From NCBI GenBank assembly GCA_937926205.1, contig CALEYL010000012.1:23422-87421 (forward strand): a stretch of DNA of 64,000 bases, written 5' to 3'. Numbering within the stretch: the first letter of the stretch is position 1; the number at the start of each line of letters is the position of its first letter. A model generated the notes under the pieces. It ran no database searches. It saw nothing but the letters and a program-made list of their open reading frames with translations, and had not been told where the DNA came from. The DNA comes from an uncultured Saprospiraceae bacterium (GTDB lineage Bacteria > Bacteroidota > Bacteroidia > Chitinophagales > Saprospiraceae). Positions 29,404 to 43,800 of the stretch are shown piece by piece. A program made the translations under genes and the position numbers.

Positions 29404-29536
29404 TCCGCAGCTTGGTGTTTCGGTGCGCTGCACCCCGCTTTGCGGGACAGGCTCTAAATTTACCTTTCTGATTCACGATTAGAAATATTCGGGGTGCGTT
29501 GCACCTGCCCAGTTTAGAAGAATATAACTAAAACAG

Positions 29537-29568
29537 CAAGAGACATCCAAAATGCAGGATGTCTCTTG
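29537..29568. terminator. Bidirectional terminator hairpin
   Basis: CAAGAGACATCC and GGATGTCTCTTG form a perfect 12-bp stem with an 8-base loop. It lies between the converging metalloprotease and katG genes and has T-rich sequence on both strands. Confidence 0.75.
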
Positions 29569-29596
29569 TTCTTACTTATCTAACACAAAATTGGAA

Positions 29597-31825
29597 TCAA
29601 GCCAGATCGAAGCGATCCAGGTTCATCACTTTGTTCCAGGCTGCCACAAAATCTTTCAGGAACTTCTCCTGAGAATCGGCACATCCATAGACTTCAGCGA
29701 TTGCGCGGAGCTCAGAGTTCGAACCGAAGATGAGGTCGGCACGCGTACCCGTCCACTTGAGTTTACCGCTTGTACGATCACGGCCTTCAAAGACATCCTG
29801 TGCATCGGAAGTCGCTTTCCAGGTCGTACCCAAATCGAGCAGGTTAACGAAGAAGTCATTGCTCAGCGTCTCCGGACGTTCGGTGAAAACCCCATGCCGG
29901 GACTGATCGAAATTTGTATTCAGCACACGCATGCCGCCAAGCAGCACCGTCATTTCCGGTGCGGTCAGTGTCAGCAATTGTGCCCGGTCAATCAGCAAGC
30001 GCTCTGCCGTTGTTTTGTGTGTAGGCTTAAAGTAGTTGCGGAAGCCGTCAGCTGCCGGCTCAAGCGCAGCGAATGATTCCACATCGGTTTGCGCTTGTGA
30101 AGCATCGGTGCGTCCCGGCGTGAAAGGTACGGTGATTTGATGGCCGGCATTTTTTGCAGCCTGCTCGATACCGGCACAACCAGCAAGAACGATCAGGTCA
30201 GCCAGGGAAACCATTTTTCCGCCAGCGTTGAAAGCACTTTGGATGCCTTCCAGCGTATCCAAAACCTTCGACAGTTGGGCCGGGTTATTGACTTCCCAGT
30301 ATTTTTGCGGCGCCAACCGAATGCGCGCACCATTTGCACCACCGCGTTTATCCGAGCCACGGAAAGTTGATGCAGATGCCCATGCGGTAGAAACCAGTTG
30401 AGATACCGTGAGGCCTGAAGCAAGAATTTTGCTTTTCAGCACAGCGATGTCGTTATCATTAATGAGTGGATGCGTCGGTGCTGGAACCGGATCCTGCCAG
30501 ATCAGTTCTTCCTTCGGAACTTCCGGGCCGAGGTAGCGCGCGATTGGCCCCATGTCGCGGTGTGTCAGTTTGAACCATGCCCGGGCGAAGGCATCTGCAA
30601 ACGCATCCGGATTTTCGTGGAAGCGTTTAGAAATGGGCCCGTAGATTGGATCGAGGCGCAAGGCGAGGTCCGTTGTGAGCATGGTTGGCGCGTGGCGCAA
30701 TGAAGGGTCGTGCGCATCCGGAACCGTACCGGCGCCGGCGCCGCCTTTGGGCTTCCACTGATGAGCGCCGGCCGGACTTTTGGTCAGCTCCCATTCGAAA
30801 CCAAAGAGGTTGTCGAAAAAGTTGTTGCTCCATTTTGTGGGCGTGGTGGTCCAGGCGCCTTCGAGTCCGCTGGTAATGGTGTTGACGCCATTGCCGCTGC
30901 CGAAAGTATTTCTCCAGCCAAGGCTTTGTTCTTCAATGCCTGCTGCTGCAGGTTCCCGACCAACGTACTTGCCGGGATCAGCAGCGCCATGCGTTTTGCC
31001 GAAAGTGTGTCCGCCAGCAATGAGGGCAACAGTTTCCTCGTCGTTCATGGCCATGCGGCCGAATGTTTCGCGAATGTCGCGGGCTGCGGCAAGGGGATCC
31101 GGATTTCCGTTTGGTCCTTCCGGATTTACGTAAATCAGACCCATCTGAACAGCGCCAAGAGGATTTTCCAGTTCCCGGTCGCCGGTGTAGCGCTTGTCTC
31201 CCAGCCACTCGGTTTCAGAACCCCAGTAGATGTCTTCTTCTGGTTCCCATACATCCTCGCGACCGCCTGCAAAACCGAAAGTTTCGAAGCCCATCGACTC
31301 GAGGGCACAGTTGCCGGCGAGGATCATCAGGTCGGCCCACGAAATGCTCTTGCCGTACTTCTGTTTGATCGGCCAGAGCAACAAGCGTGCCTTGTCAAGG
31401 TTGGCGTTGTCGGGCCAGCTGTTGAGCGGCGCAAAACGCTGGGTACCGGAACCTGCGCCACCGCGGCCATCAGAGATGCGGTAAGTACCTGCGCTGTGCC
31501 AGGCCATCCGGATGAAAAACGGTCCATAATGACCGTAGTCAGCCGGCCACCAGTCCTGAGAGTTGGTCATCAGCTCAAAAATGTCTTTTTTTACGGCATC
31601 GAGGTCGAGGCTCTTGAATGCTTCAGCGTAGTTGAAATCTTCGCCCATTGGGTTGGACAGGGCAGAGTGCTGGCGAAGGATGCTCAAATTCAACTGGTTT
31701 GGCCACCAGTCACGGTTAGACGTGCCACCGCCGGCACTTTGTTTTAGCGCGCCACTCGTAAAAGGGCATTTGCTGGCTCCGTTTGTATGGTTTGCCGATG
31801 CGCTTGGATGTGTTTTATCTTCCAT
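29597..31825 (-). CDS. katG: Catalase-peroxidase KatG
   Basis: The heme enzyme removes hydrogen peroxide and oxidises peroxidase substrates. The 742-residue length is normal. Distal site R106, W109 and H110 are in FFIRMAWHSAGTYR; Y232 (MGLIYVNPEGPNG) and M258 (FGRMAM) complete the Met-Tyr-Trp adduct needed for catalase activity; the proximal heme ligand is H273 in IAGGHTFGKTHG. The C-terminal duplicated domain is complete. I use the ATG at 31825; eleven further in-frame codons upstream overlap the promoter palindrome and do not belong to the family. The promoter has a perfect -7 element and an OxyR-like half-site. Confidence 0.97.
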   Translation of the reverse strand: MEDKTHPSASANHTNGASKCPFTSGALKQSAGGGTSNRDWWPNQLNLSILRQHSALSNPMGEDFNYAEAFKSLDLDAVKKDIFELMTNSQDWWPADYGHYGPFFIRMAWHSAGTYRISDGRGGAGSGTQRFAPLNSWPDNANLDKARLLLWPIKQKYGKSISWADLMILAGNCALESMGFETFGFAGGREDVWEPEEDIYWGSETEWLGDKRYTGDRELENPLGAVQMGLIYVNPEGPNGNPDPLAAARDIRETFGRMAMNDEETVALIAGGHTFGKTHGAADPGKYVGREPAAAGIEEQSLGWRNTFGSGNGVNTITSGLEGAWTTTPTKWSNNFFDNLFGFEWELTKSPAGAHQWKPKGGAGAGTVPDAHDPSLRHAPTMLTTDLALRLDPIYGPISKRFHENPDAFADAFARAWFKLTHRDMGPIARYLGPEVPKEELIWQDPVPAPTHPLINDNDIAVLKSKILASGLTVSQLVSTAWASASTFRGSDKRGGANGARIRLAPQKYWEVNNPAQLSKVLDTLEGIQSAFNAGGKMVSLADLIVLAGCAGIEQAAKNAGHQITVPFTPGRTDASQAQTDVESFAALEPAADGFRNYFKPTHKTTAERLLIDRAQLLTLTAPEMTVLLGGMRVLNTNFDQSRHGVFTERPETLSNDFFVNLLDLGTTWKATSDAQDVFEGRDRTSGKLKWTGTRADLIFGSNSELRAIAEVYGCADSQEKFLKDFVAAWNKVMNLDRFDLA

Positions 31826-34800
31826 TGTTAACAGGTTTATTTTGCTTGATGCAAGCAAAATTACAACAATCTTTTCGATAGTTTTTATTTATAGTTTTTA
31901 TGCATTCATAGAGTTTGTCTATGTTTAAAAAATCTCTTTTTGGGCGCTCAACTTAAGGAAACAGGATTCATTGAACAGAATAGAAGAGGCTTTTCTTCTC
32001 AAGCAGCATCGCCATCATTTGCACCCTGAATCCTGCCACTGGAAACTCAGTAGTTGCCAACTCGCCTGATGACAGCAGCTCAGCGCGACCATATCGGATT
32101 ACCACCGGGCATCAGTTAAATAACAGCCATTAATCAGAGCTTTGCGTCAATACAAAATCAAATTCCACTGTTATTTCATCACCCACCTTTATGGTTCCAA
32201 GCAGCATGACGGGCGGCTCCATTTTATAGTCTGTCATTTTTAATTTGTGGGAAACGGACAACTGCAAATCGCCATTGGACAATTTCTTTCCCGTTGCTGA
32301 AAGGGAGACAGATTGGGTGTTTCCGGCCATGGTCAGCTTGCCGGGAGCTTCGATGCTTACGACATTCGAAGCATTTATTTTTACCGTGGCTTTGCTCAGC
32401 TTAAAAACGATATAAGGGTTCTTGTCAGCCTGGAACGTATCATAGGTTTTGTTGTCCATCCTTTTTCCTTCTTTGCTTTTGATGCTGGTCACCGGGATTT
32501 TTATCTCCACGTCTTTTACGGCAACAAGCGCATCGTCTTTTGTTTCAAAGGAGCCATTGCCTTCCACTTTGGTGATATTCGATTCCCAGGCATGCAGAGA
32601 AGAGGAACCTTTTATGACAGCTTTTGTCGATTTTAAGGAAAAGGCGACATGCTTCACTGTGGGGGATTTTGGAATAGATACGGGCGCAGGTTTGACCTTT
32701 GCTTCTGGTGTTGTGGCGCTCACAGGCGGGGGTACATCGGAGGTTTTCGTAGGAGGCAGGACAACTGATGGCGATTCTATTTCTGATTTTTGTTCTGAGA
32801 CTTTAGGTTTCGATGTCACGGGCTTTGGCTTGGATGCCATTTTTTGGGACGGAGTGACTGCCGCTTTTGGATCCATATCTACTTCATTTAGCATCGGCAT
32901 CGCTTCATCATGCATGACCATGTCCATACTGGGTGGTGCGGTGCTCGTATCGGCAATTTCCGTATTTTCTTCAGCAACAAGTGCTTGATCGCCAGCAGGG
33001 GAATGGCATTTTACCAATGAAACAGCTGAAAAGACCAATAAAACACCTGCTAAGAAATGGATGAAAGCATCTTTTTTCATGATGTTGTTCATTTTAAGAT
33101 GACTGGTACACAGGCCAGGCATACTTTTAGTGCAAAGTTGAACTTGTTTCAAACAGCAGGCATTACACAATTAAGGAGTAAAGTTGCGGTATTCTCTTTT
33201 TTCACGTACTCCTATAGAAATAACTGTCATTCTGGATTAGTCCGTATGCAGAAAACCCTTTTGTTTCTCCTTCTTTGCCATTATCTTAAAAAAACCTACC
33301 TTCATTCCCCTAAATTCTAACGAAATGACCACATACTCTCCCGCTCGCGCGACTGCTCTGCGTCGCGTGTCTGCGATGGCTCTGCGTCGCGCGATATCAC
33401 AGACGGCTCTGCCTCGCATTTTAGTCTTGCTGGTTTTTGCACTTTGGCTCATTGGGCAACCTGCTCAGGGGCTGGCTCAAACCGGCACTTTCGAAGACTC
33501 CGTCTTTATCAGCGCTCATTACACCAAAATTGAACGCATGATTCCCATGCGTGATGGCGTGAAACTCTTCACGGCCATTTATGCACCGAAAGACCAGTCG
33601 AAGCCCTATCCTTTTCTGCTGACCCGAACGCCTTATTCCTGTGCACCTTACGGCGAAGATCAGTACTCCGGGCGGCTGACGCAGTATATTCACCTGCTGC
33701 GCGAAGGTTACATCGTTGTCTATCAGGATGTTCGAGGGCGCTATATGAGCGAAGGCGACTTTGTGGACATCCGTCCGCACAACCCCAATAAGACGGGCAA
33801 AGCGACCGATGAAAGCAGCGATACGTACGATACCGTAGACTGGCTGCTGAAAAACGTGCCTAATAACAACGGGCGCGTCGGTATTTTCGGGATTTCTTAT
33901 CCCGGGTTTTATTCTTCTGCATCCATCCCCGACGCCCATCCGGCTGTAAAAGCGGTGTCGCCGCAAGCGCCGGTAACGGATTGGTTCATTGGCGATGATT
34001 TTCATCACAATGGCGCTTTTTTTATCATGGACGCCTTCTCATTTTACTATTCATTCGGACAGCCACGGCCCAAACCCACTACGGAAAGCGGCCCGCGATT
34101 TGAGTTTCCAACCGAAGACAATTATAAATTCTATCTGGAAACCGGCGCTTTGAAAAATTTCACAAACAAGTACATGAAAGGGGTAGTTTTCTGGAACGAC
34201 CTGATGTCGCATCCCAACCTTGACGCTTTCTGGAAAGCCCGAAACATCCGTGAGCATTTGAAAAACGTCAAACCGGCCATCCTGACCGTAGGCGGCCTTT
34301 TTGATGCCGAGGACTGTTTTGGCGCCTGGGCAACTTACAAAGCCATTGAAAAACAGAATCCTGGCGCCGACAACCGCATTGTAATGGGCCCGTGGGTTCA
34401 TGGCGGCTGGTCCAGAGATTTGGGCAGACGCCTCGGGAATGTCGATTTCGGCAGCAGCGCTTCCGTCTACTATCGCCAGAACGTGGAATTGCCATTTTTT
34501 AATTACTACCTGAAAGACAAAGGAAAGGCCGACTTGCCGGAAGCCCTCGTTTTCGCCACCGGCGCCAACGAATGGAAGCGCTATGATGCCTGGCCGCCCA
34601 GCAATACTACTGCCCGCAACCTGTATTTTCAGGCCAATGGCAAATTGTCATTCGACCCGCCTACGGGCAAAGACAGCTACGACGAGTGTGTGAGCGATCC
34701 CGCACGACCCGTACCTTACACGGAAGATGTGCATCTTCGGCGCACCCGGGAATACATGGACGACGACCAGCGCTTTGCTTCCCGTCGCCCGGATGTGATG

Positions 34801-37800
34801 GTGTACCAAACCGATGTGTTGTCTGAAGACGTTTCCCTGACCGGCCCACTGAGTGCCGACCTGTTTGTAACGACTACCGGCACCGATGCCGACTACGTCG
34901 TGAAACTGATCGATGTATTCCCGGATGACGCTCCGGCCGATCCGGAATCTGCTGTGCCGATGTCAGGTTACCAGATGCTGGTGCGCGGCGAAATCATGCG
35001 CGGCCGTTTCCGCAACAGTTTCGAAAAGCCGGAAGCCATGAAGCCAGGCAAGGTAGAACGGGTGCCTTTCACTTTACCTGATGTATGCCATACCTTCAAA
35101 AAAGGCCACCGCATTATGGTGCAGGTGCAATATTCCTGGTTTCCACTGGTGGACCGCAACCCGCAGCAGTTTGTAGACATCTACAATTGCAGCGACAGCG
35201 ATTTCATCAAAGCAACACAGCGCATTTACCACGATGCCGCCAGACCATCAAAAATTGGCGTGCTGGTGGCGAAGAATTGATTGCGTGGCAGATTTGGAGA
35301 AGGAGTGGGAAGCTATTGGGTTTTGACACGTCTTTGAGTTGGCAGTATTTCAGTTGGCAGTTTGCAGGATAGAGCTTGCTGCTGATGGGCAAGCTGTATA
35401 AGCAATTGACCGTTGGGAATAGATCAGTTGGCAGCATTTCAGTTGGTAGTTGGCAGTTGTGATCCTGCTCATGAATGGCTTTCGTACTTAGCTTTGCGGC
35501 CTTTGCGGGTCCTTCGCGACCTTTGCCTGCCTGTCCGGTAGGCAGGCGGGAAACCTTTTTCAGGTGGCAGTATTTCAGTTGGCAGGTGCAGTTTGCGATC
35601 AAAATCATGATTGCATATCATGGACAAAAGCACGGGCATAACTAACGGGTCTTTGTAATCAGAATATCAATCACTTGCACACTAAAGACGGACAACTGCC
35701 AACTCCATAACTGCCAACTCGACTTCATGATAGCAGTTCAGCACAACGCAGCCATCGGAAGTTAAAGATCAGGCACTAATTCGTAACTTGCGCGCTTTAA
35801 AAACAACAACAAAATGAAGCACCTAAAGTTACTTCCGTTTGCGTTTGGTCTGCTGATCTGCGCCTGTACGCCATCCGAAAAAAACAAGACTCCGCAAGCG
35901 CCGGCCGCTTCGGAAACGGCATCAGTTAAAGCCAAATTTCCGGTACATTGCTTCGAACAGCAGTTGCCAGACGGCTCGGTACTCAGTTTTCAGTACACCG
36001 AATACTACGAAGACATCGTTGGCATCCTGGATTATTCTTACACAGATAAAGACGGCGCTCACGGCACCTTTAAAGGCACAAAAGAGGGGAACATCATAAC
36101 GGCAACCTGGTCTTATATGATTGAAGGCTCGAATCAGGTAGAAGAGGTCATGTTCAAAATCGAAGGCGACAAAGCCCTCAAAGCTTCCGGAGAGTTGGAA
36201 GAAGACGAAAATGGCAAATTGAAAATGAAAGATCCGGCTACCGCAACCTGGGAAGAAACTTTTACGAGTGTGGAATGTGACTGATGGTCTAATCAAAATG
36301 CAATTCAACCGTAGGATGAAAAACAGATGCTTGTTATGAAAAAAATATTTTGGGTGTCCATGATGGCCATATCAGTTGTGGCCTGTAAAGAAAAAATACC
36401 AAGCCTGACCACAGATTTTGAAAAATGCAGCACCAACTGCAACGAGGCAGCGACCCAGCTCAAAGACCTCTTTCAGCAGGATCCACGAAGGGTTCTCGGC
36501 GATTTCAAAGGCGATACGACTTTATTGCTCCGCTGGGTCAGAACGCTGGGTGAGGCCTATTTTCTGAGTAATGAAACGGAAGACACCGAAACGGTGAAAG
36601 AGCAGGTTAAGCAAAACATGATGCTGCTCAGTGCGCAACTGAAAAGTGATGGCAGCTTAAAAACGCTGGCTACGCTGCTCGAAAATGAATTGAGTTTTTT
36701 TGACATCATAGAAGGAGAAGATGGCGCTTCGGACGAATACGTGTCGCTCACCGGAACCTATGGATACGAATTACCCGGGAATGGCGGCAGCGGAGAATTA
36801 AAAGTCAGCATGATTGACGATAAGTCCATTCGCTTCAGTTTGAAGATTGTTCGACCCGGATCAGCCCGCAACCAGGGGATGATGGAAGGCATCGCCATGC
36901 TGGAAAAGCGGAATACAGCCAGTTTTAAAACAAACGAATACGGTGGCAATTGCGAACTCCACTTTGCATTTGACCCCGAGGGCGTAGAAATCAAAACCCT
37001 GTCCGGAGATGCGGCAACCTGTGGCTTCAACTATGGCATGAGCGCAGACAATGCTTATCAAATCAAGGACAAAGCCGATCCTTTTATGAGCAGGGCCGAA
37101 AATAAAATGGCAGAAAGCCTCATTGGCGCCTGGCAATCAACAGAAGATCCAAATTCAGAAATCAGCTTTGAGGATGGGATATTCACCAGCCTTTACGAAG
37201 GCAAAGTAGTGGAAAGATTCCCTTACCAGTTTTATGCCCACTGTCCGGAAATATGCGAACCAGTGGGCGATACGCCCAGTTTTTCTGTTTTTGGACAAGA
37301 CCTGGTGTGTTATGCCATCGTGAGCGTTGGGGACAAAAATCTGGAAATCTCGATGATTGGCGGCAGGGGGAATACTTTGGCGTATGTAAGGAAATAGCGC
37401 CTTTCTGTCTGCTGTTTTGCTGTCCTTCATCGAAAGGGGTATGAATGGCAAGTTATATTTTCCCATTTTTGTGGCGATTTTCTAAAACATAAAAAAGAAG
37501 TACTATGAAGCTAAAAATGCTGATGCTGTGCGCACTTTTAACAGGCGCATGGTCGCTTCAGGCGCAAATGAATAAAATCCAGTTTGTGGAATACACCCTG
37601 GACAATGGCTTACGCGTCATTTTACACCAGGATAAAACGACGCCGATTGTAGGCGTTTCGGTGATGTACCACGTTGGTTCTAAAAATGAAAAACCCGACC
37701 GCACTGGTTTTGCTCACTTTTTTGAGCACCTGCTGTTTGAAGGCTCTGAAAACATCGGACGCGGGCAGTACAGTGAATACGTTCAGAACGCAGGCGGCAC

Positions 37801-40800
37801 CCTCAATGCCAATACCAGCTGGGACCGCACCTATTATTATGAAGTATTGCCCTCCAACGAACTGGAACTGGGCCTCTGGCTCGAATCTGAGCGCATGCTG
37901 CACGCCAAAGTGGATCAGCAGGGCGTCGATACCCAGCGTGAAGTCGTGAAAGAAGAGCGCCGCGAGCGCATCGACAACCAGCCTTACGGCTCCATCGTAG
38001 AAAAAGTATTTGAAAAAGCTTACCAGAAACACCCTTACAAGTGGCCGATCATTGGTTACATGAAAGACCTGGAAGCAGCTTCCGAAGCCGATTACAAGCA
38101 GTTCTATGCTGATTTTTATGTGCCGAACAACGCTGTGCTTTCCATCGCAGGCGACATCGACATCGAAGCGGCAAAAAAACTGATTGAAAAGTATTTTGGC
38201 GGCATCCCGAAAAGCAAAAAACCGGTCTATCGCCCTGAAATTCAGGAGCCTATGTTGACGACTGAAATTCGCGACACGGTGCGCGACAACATCCAGTTGC
38301 CGGCAGTGGTGCATGCATACCGCATTCCCGCTCAGGGCACCAAAGACTATTATGCTGTGAGCATGCTGAGCACCCTGATGTCGCAGGGCCAAAGTTCACG
38401 CCTCTATCGTTCGCTGGTAGATGAGCAGCAAAAGGCGCTGTTTGTAGGCAACTTCCCGCTTTCGATGGAAGACCCCGGCCTTTCGATTGCTTTCGGCATC
38501 ACCAACATGGGCGTTGATGTAAAAGATCTGGAAATGGCGATGGACGCAGAAATTGAACGCGTACAGAATGAATTGATCCCCGATGAGGAGTTTCAGAAAC
38601 TGCGGAATCAGGTTGAAAACGATTTTGTTACCTCCAATTCAACAATGATCGGCATCGCAGAGAGTCTGGCAAATTACAAAGTTTACTATGGCGACGCCAA
38701 CCTCATCAACACGGAAATTGATCGCTATATGGCCGTGACGAAAGAAGACATCCAGCGCGTGGCCAAGCAGTATTTCAATAAAAACAACCGGGTTTCGCTG
38801 TTTTACCTGCCGAAATCGCCCAAGCCATAAGGTACCGTGTTGGTTTATTAAACTTCCAAAGTTTGGTAAACCTTCATCAGCAACCGAATTTACTAAACCT
38901 CTAAAGTTTGGTAATTCTTTATAAGCAATCGGTTTATTAAACTTCCAAAGTTTGGTAAACCTTCAATACCAAAAAATATAATTAACATGAAGGTGAAAAT
39001 CTTTTCAAAATATGCGTCGCTTGCCCTGCTTGTCTTGGGCATGACGCTGCAAGTTTCCGCTCAGAACAACGACTTTCGCAAAAAAGCCCCTGCTTCAGGG
39101 CCTGCGCCAAAGATCGAAATGGGCGCTTATACAGAGTTTGTAATGGATAACGGCCTGAAAGTGATTGTGGTGGAAAACCACAAATTGCCGAGGGTTTCTT
39201 TTCAGTTGTCCATCGATGTTCCGCCTTTTAAAGAAGGCGATATTGCAGGTGCAGCGGATCTCGCCGGTCAGTTGTTGAGCAAAGGGACCACAACCCGCAC
39301 CAAAGCACAGATTGATGAGGCTGTCGATTTCATTGGCGCCAGCCTTAATACAAGTTCAGGCGGTATCTTTGGCGCTTCACTCACCAAGCACAAAGACAAA
39401 CTGATCGCCATCATGGCCGATGTGTTGTTGAATCCGGCTTTTAACGAAGAAGAATTCAACAAATTGAAAACACAGACGCTGTCTGGCCTCGCGGCATCGA
39501 AGGATGATCCCTCAACCATCGCACAGAATGTGGCCCGGGTGCTGAACTACGGCAAAGAGCACCCTTACGGGGAAATCACGACAGAAGAAACGGTTGAAAA
39601 AATTACCCTGCAGAACTGCAAAGACTACTACAACAAGTACTACCGCCCCAACCTCGGCTACCTCGTTGTGGTGGGCGATATTTCAGTGGCCGATGCCAAA
39701 AAAATGGCACAGCAATATTTCGGCGCCTGGAAAAAACAAGATGCCATGACACCGCCGCTGCCCAAAGTGGAAGGCCCGGCAGCCAATCAGGTAAGCTTCG
39801 TTCATAAAACCGGAGCAGTGCAATCGCTGATCTATGTTACGTATCCGGTAGACCTCAAACAGGGCACTCCTGATGTCATCAAAGCACAGGTATTGAATAC
39901 CATCCTGGGCAGTGGTTTCAGTGGTCGTTTGTTCAAAAACCTCCGCGAAAGCAAAGCTTATACATACGGCGCCTATTCAACCCTTCAGCAGGATCGCTAT
40001 GTCGGCTTTTTCAATGCTGAGGCCAGCGTACGTAACGAAGTAACCGACAGTGCCGTGGTGCAGTTTATGTACGAACTGGAATTGCTGACCAAAGAGAAAG
40101 TGACCCAAAAAGAACTGGATCTTGCCAAAAACCAGATCGCCGGTTCTTTCTCCCGCTCTTTGGAAAATCCGCAAACGGTAGCCCGCTTTGCACTGAATAC
40201 CTCTATGTATAAGTTGTCGAAAGACTACTACGCCACTTTCCTGGAGCGCCTGAAAGCCGTTACCGCAGATGACATTCTGGCTACAGCCAAAAAGTACATC
40301 AAACCGGCCAATGTCAACATCCTTGTGGTGGGAGATAAAGACGCAAGCGCTGCCAAACTGAAAGGTTTTTCAGCCAATGGCAAAGTAAACTTCTATGACA
40401 TCTACGGCACTAAAATCAACATGGACGGCGCAGTTGTGCCCAGTGATTTGACAGCTGAAGCGGTTATTGACAGCTACCTCAAAGCCATCGGCGGAAAAGA
40501 GGTGTTGATGGGCGTAAAAGACATGTCCATGAGCATGACGACTTCTGCACAGGGCCAAACCATCGGTATGACCATTCAGCGTAAAGCGCCGAATAAAATG
40601 GCGATGTCCGTTGACATGAGCGGAATGGTGTTGAACCAGACGAAATTTGACGGCGAAAAAGGGGAAGTTATGGCAATGGGCCAGGCTCAACCGATGGACC
40701 AGGCTGGTCTGGATGAACTGAAAAACCAATCCATGATTTTTCCGGAACTGAACTATGCCAAAATGGGCGCCAAGCTGGAACTGAAAGGCGTGGAACCGAT

Positions 40801-43800
40801 AGATGGCAAAGACGCTTATAAAATAGAAATTACAGCCGCTTCCGGCAAGAAGTCAACCGACTTTTTTGACAAAGCAACCGGCCTGAAAATCAGAAGCATC
40901 GAAGTTCAGGAAGGTCCGCAGGGCCCGGCTACTTCTACGAGTGACTACGAAGATTACCGCGATGTGAGCGGCGTCAAAATACCTTACCGCCTGAAAACGG
41001 TTGGATTGGCGCCTTTCCCGTTGGTTTTTGAAGTGAAGTCAGTGGAAATCAACAAAGGCATCGACGACAGCGTGTTTCAGGTGAAGTAAGCGGCTGAAAT
41101 AGTTAGAGATACAGATATTGGAAAGGGCGTTGTTTTTCTTAAAATCAGCGCCCTTTCCCATTTTATAGATGTTCTATTCCATCAATACCACATCTCCCTT
41201 AAAAATCACCACCTCGCCGTCAATGTATTCCACTTCCGCGAAATAGACATAAACGCCACTATTCATTTGTTGATTCCTGAAGACGCCATTCCAACCGTGA
41301 GCGGGATCATTGGGCTGAAAATTATTGGCCTGGAAAATGCTTTCGCCCCAGCGCGTGAATATCAGGAAAGAGCGGATTTGCCGCACCTGCCGTCCACCGA
41401 AGATCATGAAGACATCGTTCAGTCCATCGCCATTAGGTGAAAACACGTTGGGAATGTAGATATCCGGATCACGGCGGACAAAAAGGAGCAAATCATCCCT
41501 TGCGGTACAGCCGTTGACGTCGGTAATGGTTACTGCGTATCCGGTGGTGTAAAAAGGCCTAACCGTTTGCTCCAGACACGTTGCACAGGTGAGTGTCAGA
41601 GTGTCGGGCAGCCAGCGAACGCTTTGTATCTGATCCTCAGGAATGTTGACCAGCGCCGTAAGGGTCGTGGACTCACCCAGCGTGAGGGTGTAAGGATTGT
41701 CGCCGGGCAGGTTGGCAACGAGCTGGACATCAAGAGTCGTTGCGGCGTCTATTTGCAAAGTCGTACTGCTTTGGCAACCCGTTGCATCCTGAACAACTAA
41801 GGTATAGGCGCCCGGATCCAGGGTGGAAAAAACAGATTGCCCGACAAAAGGAGCGCCGTTCAGTGAAAAGACATAAGGCTGCGCACCACCGGTTACAGAG
41901 TCTACAACGATAGCCCCAAAAGCACTCAGGCAGGTCACCGGCAGTGCCCGGGCATGCAATTCAACGATGTTGGTATTGTCTCGGATGAGGACCATATCTT
42001 CAGCACGGCAGCCCGTAACCGGATTGGATACGACGAGTGTAAAGTTACCGGCTTGCGACGTTGTGGTTAAAGCCTGGGTCGGTTGATCAACCACAGCGCC
42101 ATTATTCGATTGCCATTGATAGATCAAACCGGGCGTAAGCGATGTAAGCGGACCTCCTAATGGCGCCGTTTCGGTGGAGCAGTCCAGGGATTGGTCTGCA
42201 CCCGCATCCGCGACCGGCTTCGGGTGTATGATGACGCCAACCTCTGCAAAATCAGATGTACAGGGCGCGAGCGCCGTCAAAGTGTAACGGAAACGATAGG
42301 TTCCCGGCGCCTGGCCGACGATGTTGAAAGTGCCTGCTTGGGCATTAAAAGCAGCGCCGCTGGAATGCTGTGTGGAGACTTCCGTCCAAACGCCACCGGA
42401 GCCTTCTCCTTGTAACAAATCAGCGAGCGCAATCAATCCGGTTTGGCCGCTGCAGAACTCCGGAGCGGGTAAAGCAGTACCTGCCTCAACAGGAGTATTG
42501 ACGACAACGTTCAGGGACTGAGGCAACGTAATGTCGCAAATGCTGAGCTGGGGATCGGTTGCTGCGGTCAGGCTGTAAGTACCAGTTGCTGCGGGCGTGA
42601 AACGAATCAGCGTATCGTTCAGTACCGGAATGGTAAAGGTATTGACGCCATTGCTGAACGTGAGTTGCCATGCATTTGCGCCATTGCCTGTCAGATTAAT
42701 GGGAATGCTGATCTCATCACCGAGGCAAATGGGTGAAGTGGTGCTCCAGCTGATGCTTCGATCCGGACAAAGTGGCGTTGTGCAGGAACCGCTTACAGAA
42801 ACAGGTCCGCAAATGGTACTTCCAAAAACGGTCAGGGTATAGTCGAGCGGCGTACCAGGTTGAAGGTTCAGAATGGCCACAGAGGTATCAGACAGGGCAT
42901 TTCCACTAATGCCGGCGGGCAATTGGAGGTCGTAATTACCCGCGCCTGGTACGCTGGTCCACGAGACTGTCATGTTGTCGAAGTCAGGGGTACAGGACAG
43001 GGTAGGAGGGAGCAGCGGCTCATCTACCTCAACGTTCAGGCTAAACGTATCTGAAACGCAACCCGCATCTGAAATCCATAAACTGATGGCATACTGACCG
43101 GCATCTGTCCATCGAACGAGATGAGGCCCCGTGCCATTTCCAGGGATGGCTTGCCCGTTATCAAAATTCCAGTTAAACACCGCATTATTGGAGGCGCTTC
43201 CGCTAAAAACGACATTGTTTTGATCGCTGTTGCAAATCAGCGGATCAGCAGAAAAAGATGCCATTGGAACTGGCCGGAGATCCAGGTTGACACTAGCGGT
43301 ATTTTCGCAAACCGACTCCGTGTATGTAGCAATGATGGTATTCGCCTGACCGACCATGCCGGCGCTTAAAGCAACCCGGGGGGTATTGGCATCGAAAATG
43401 CCCGGACCTGACCACTGCAACTGTCCCTGAGGATTACCGCCGGAGAATGTAAAGCCAAGATCCAGTGTGTCCGGCGTACCATTGAAACAGATCGGCAGAA
43501 CCGGATCGATGGCGAGATTTACGACCGGACAGCTTTCCGTTTCGCAGGTTAGCTGCGCAGATACCGGCGGGCAAGGGCCACTGTCTGATAAAACGACTTC
43601 CAGCGTAATCGGATCACCCGGCTGTAAGTTTTGAATGACATAGCTGGTGTCCGTAAGCAGTGTTCCGGGTACGCCATCCAGCACGTTCACTTCAAAACTG
43701 GTCGCTCCGGGGTCTGCCTGCCAGCTGAAAGTGATTTCGGTGTAGGTTGCATCGCAGCTGATGACGGGCAACGTAAGCGGTGCGATCACATCAGTACTTT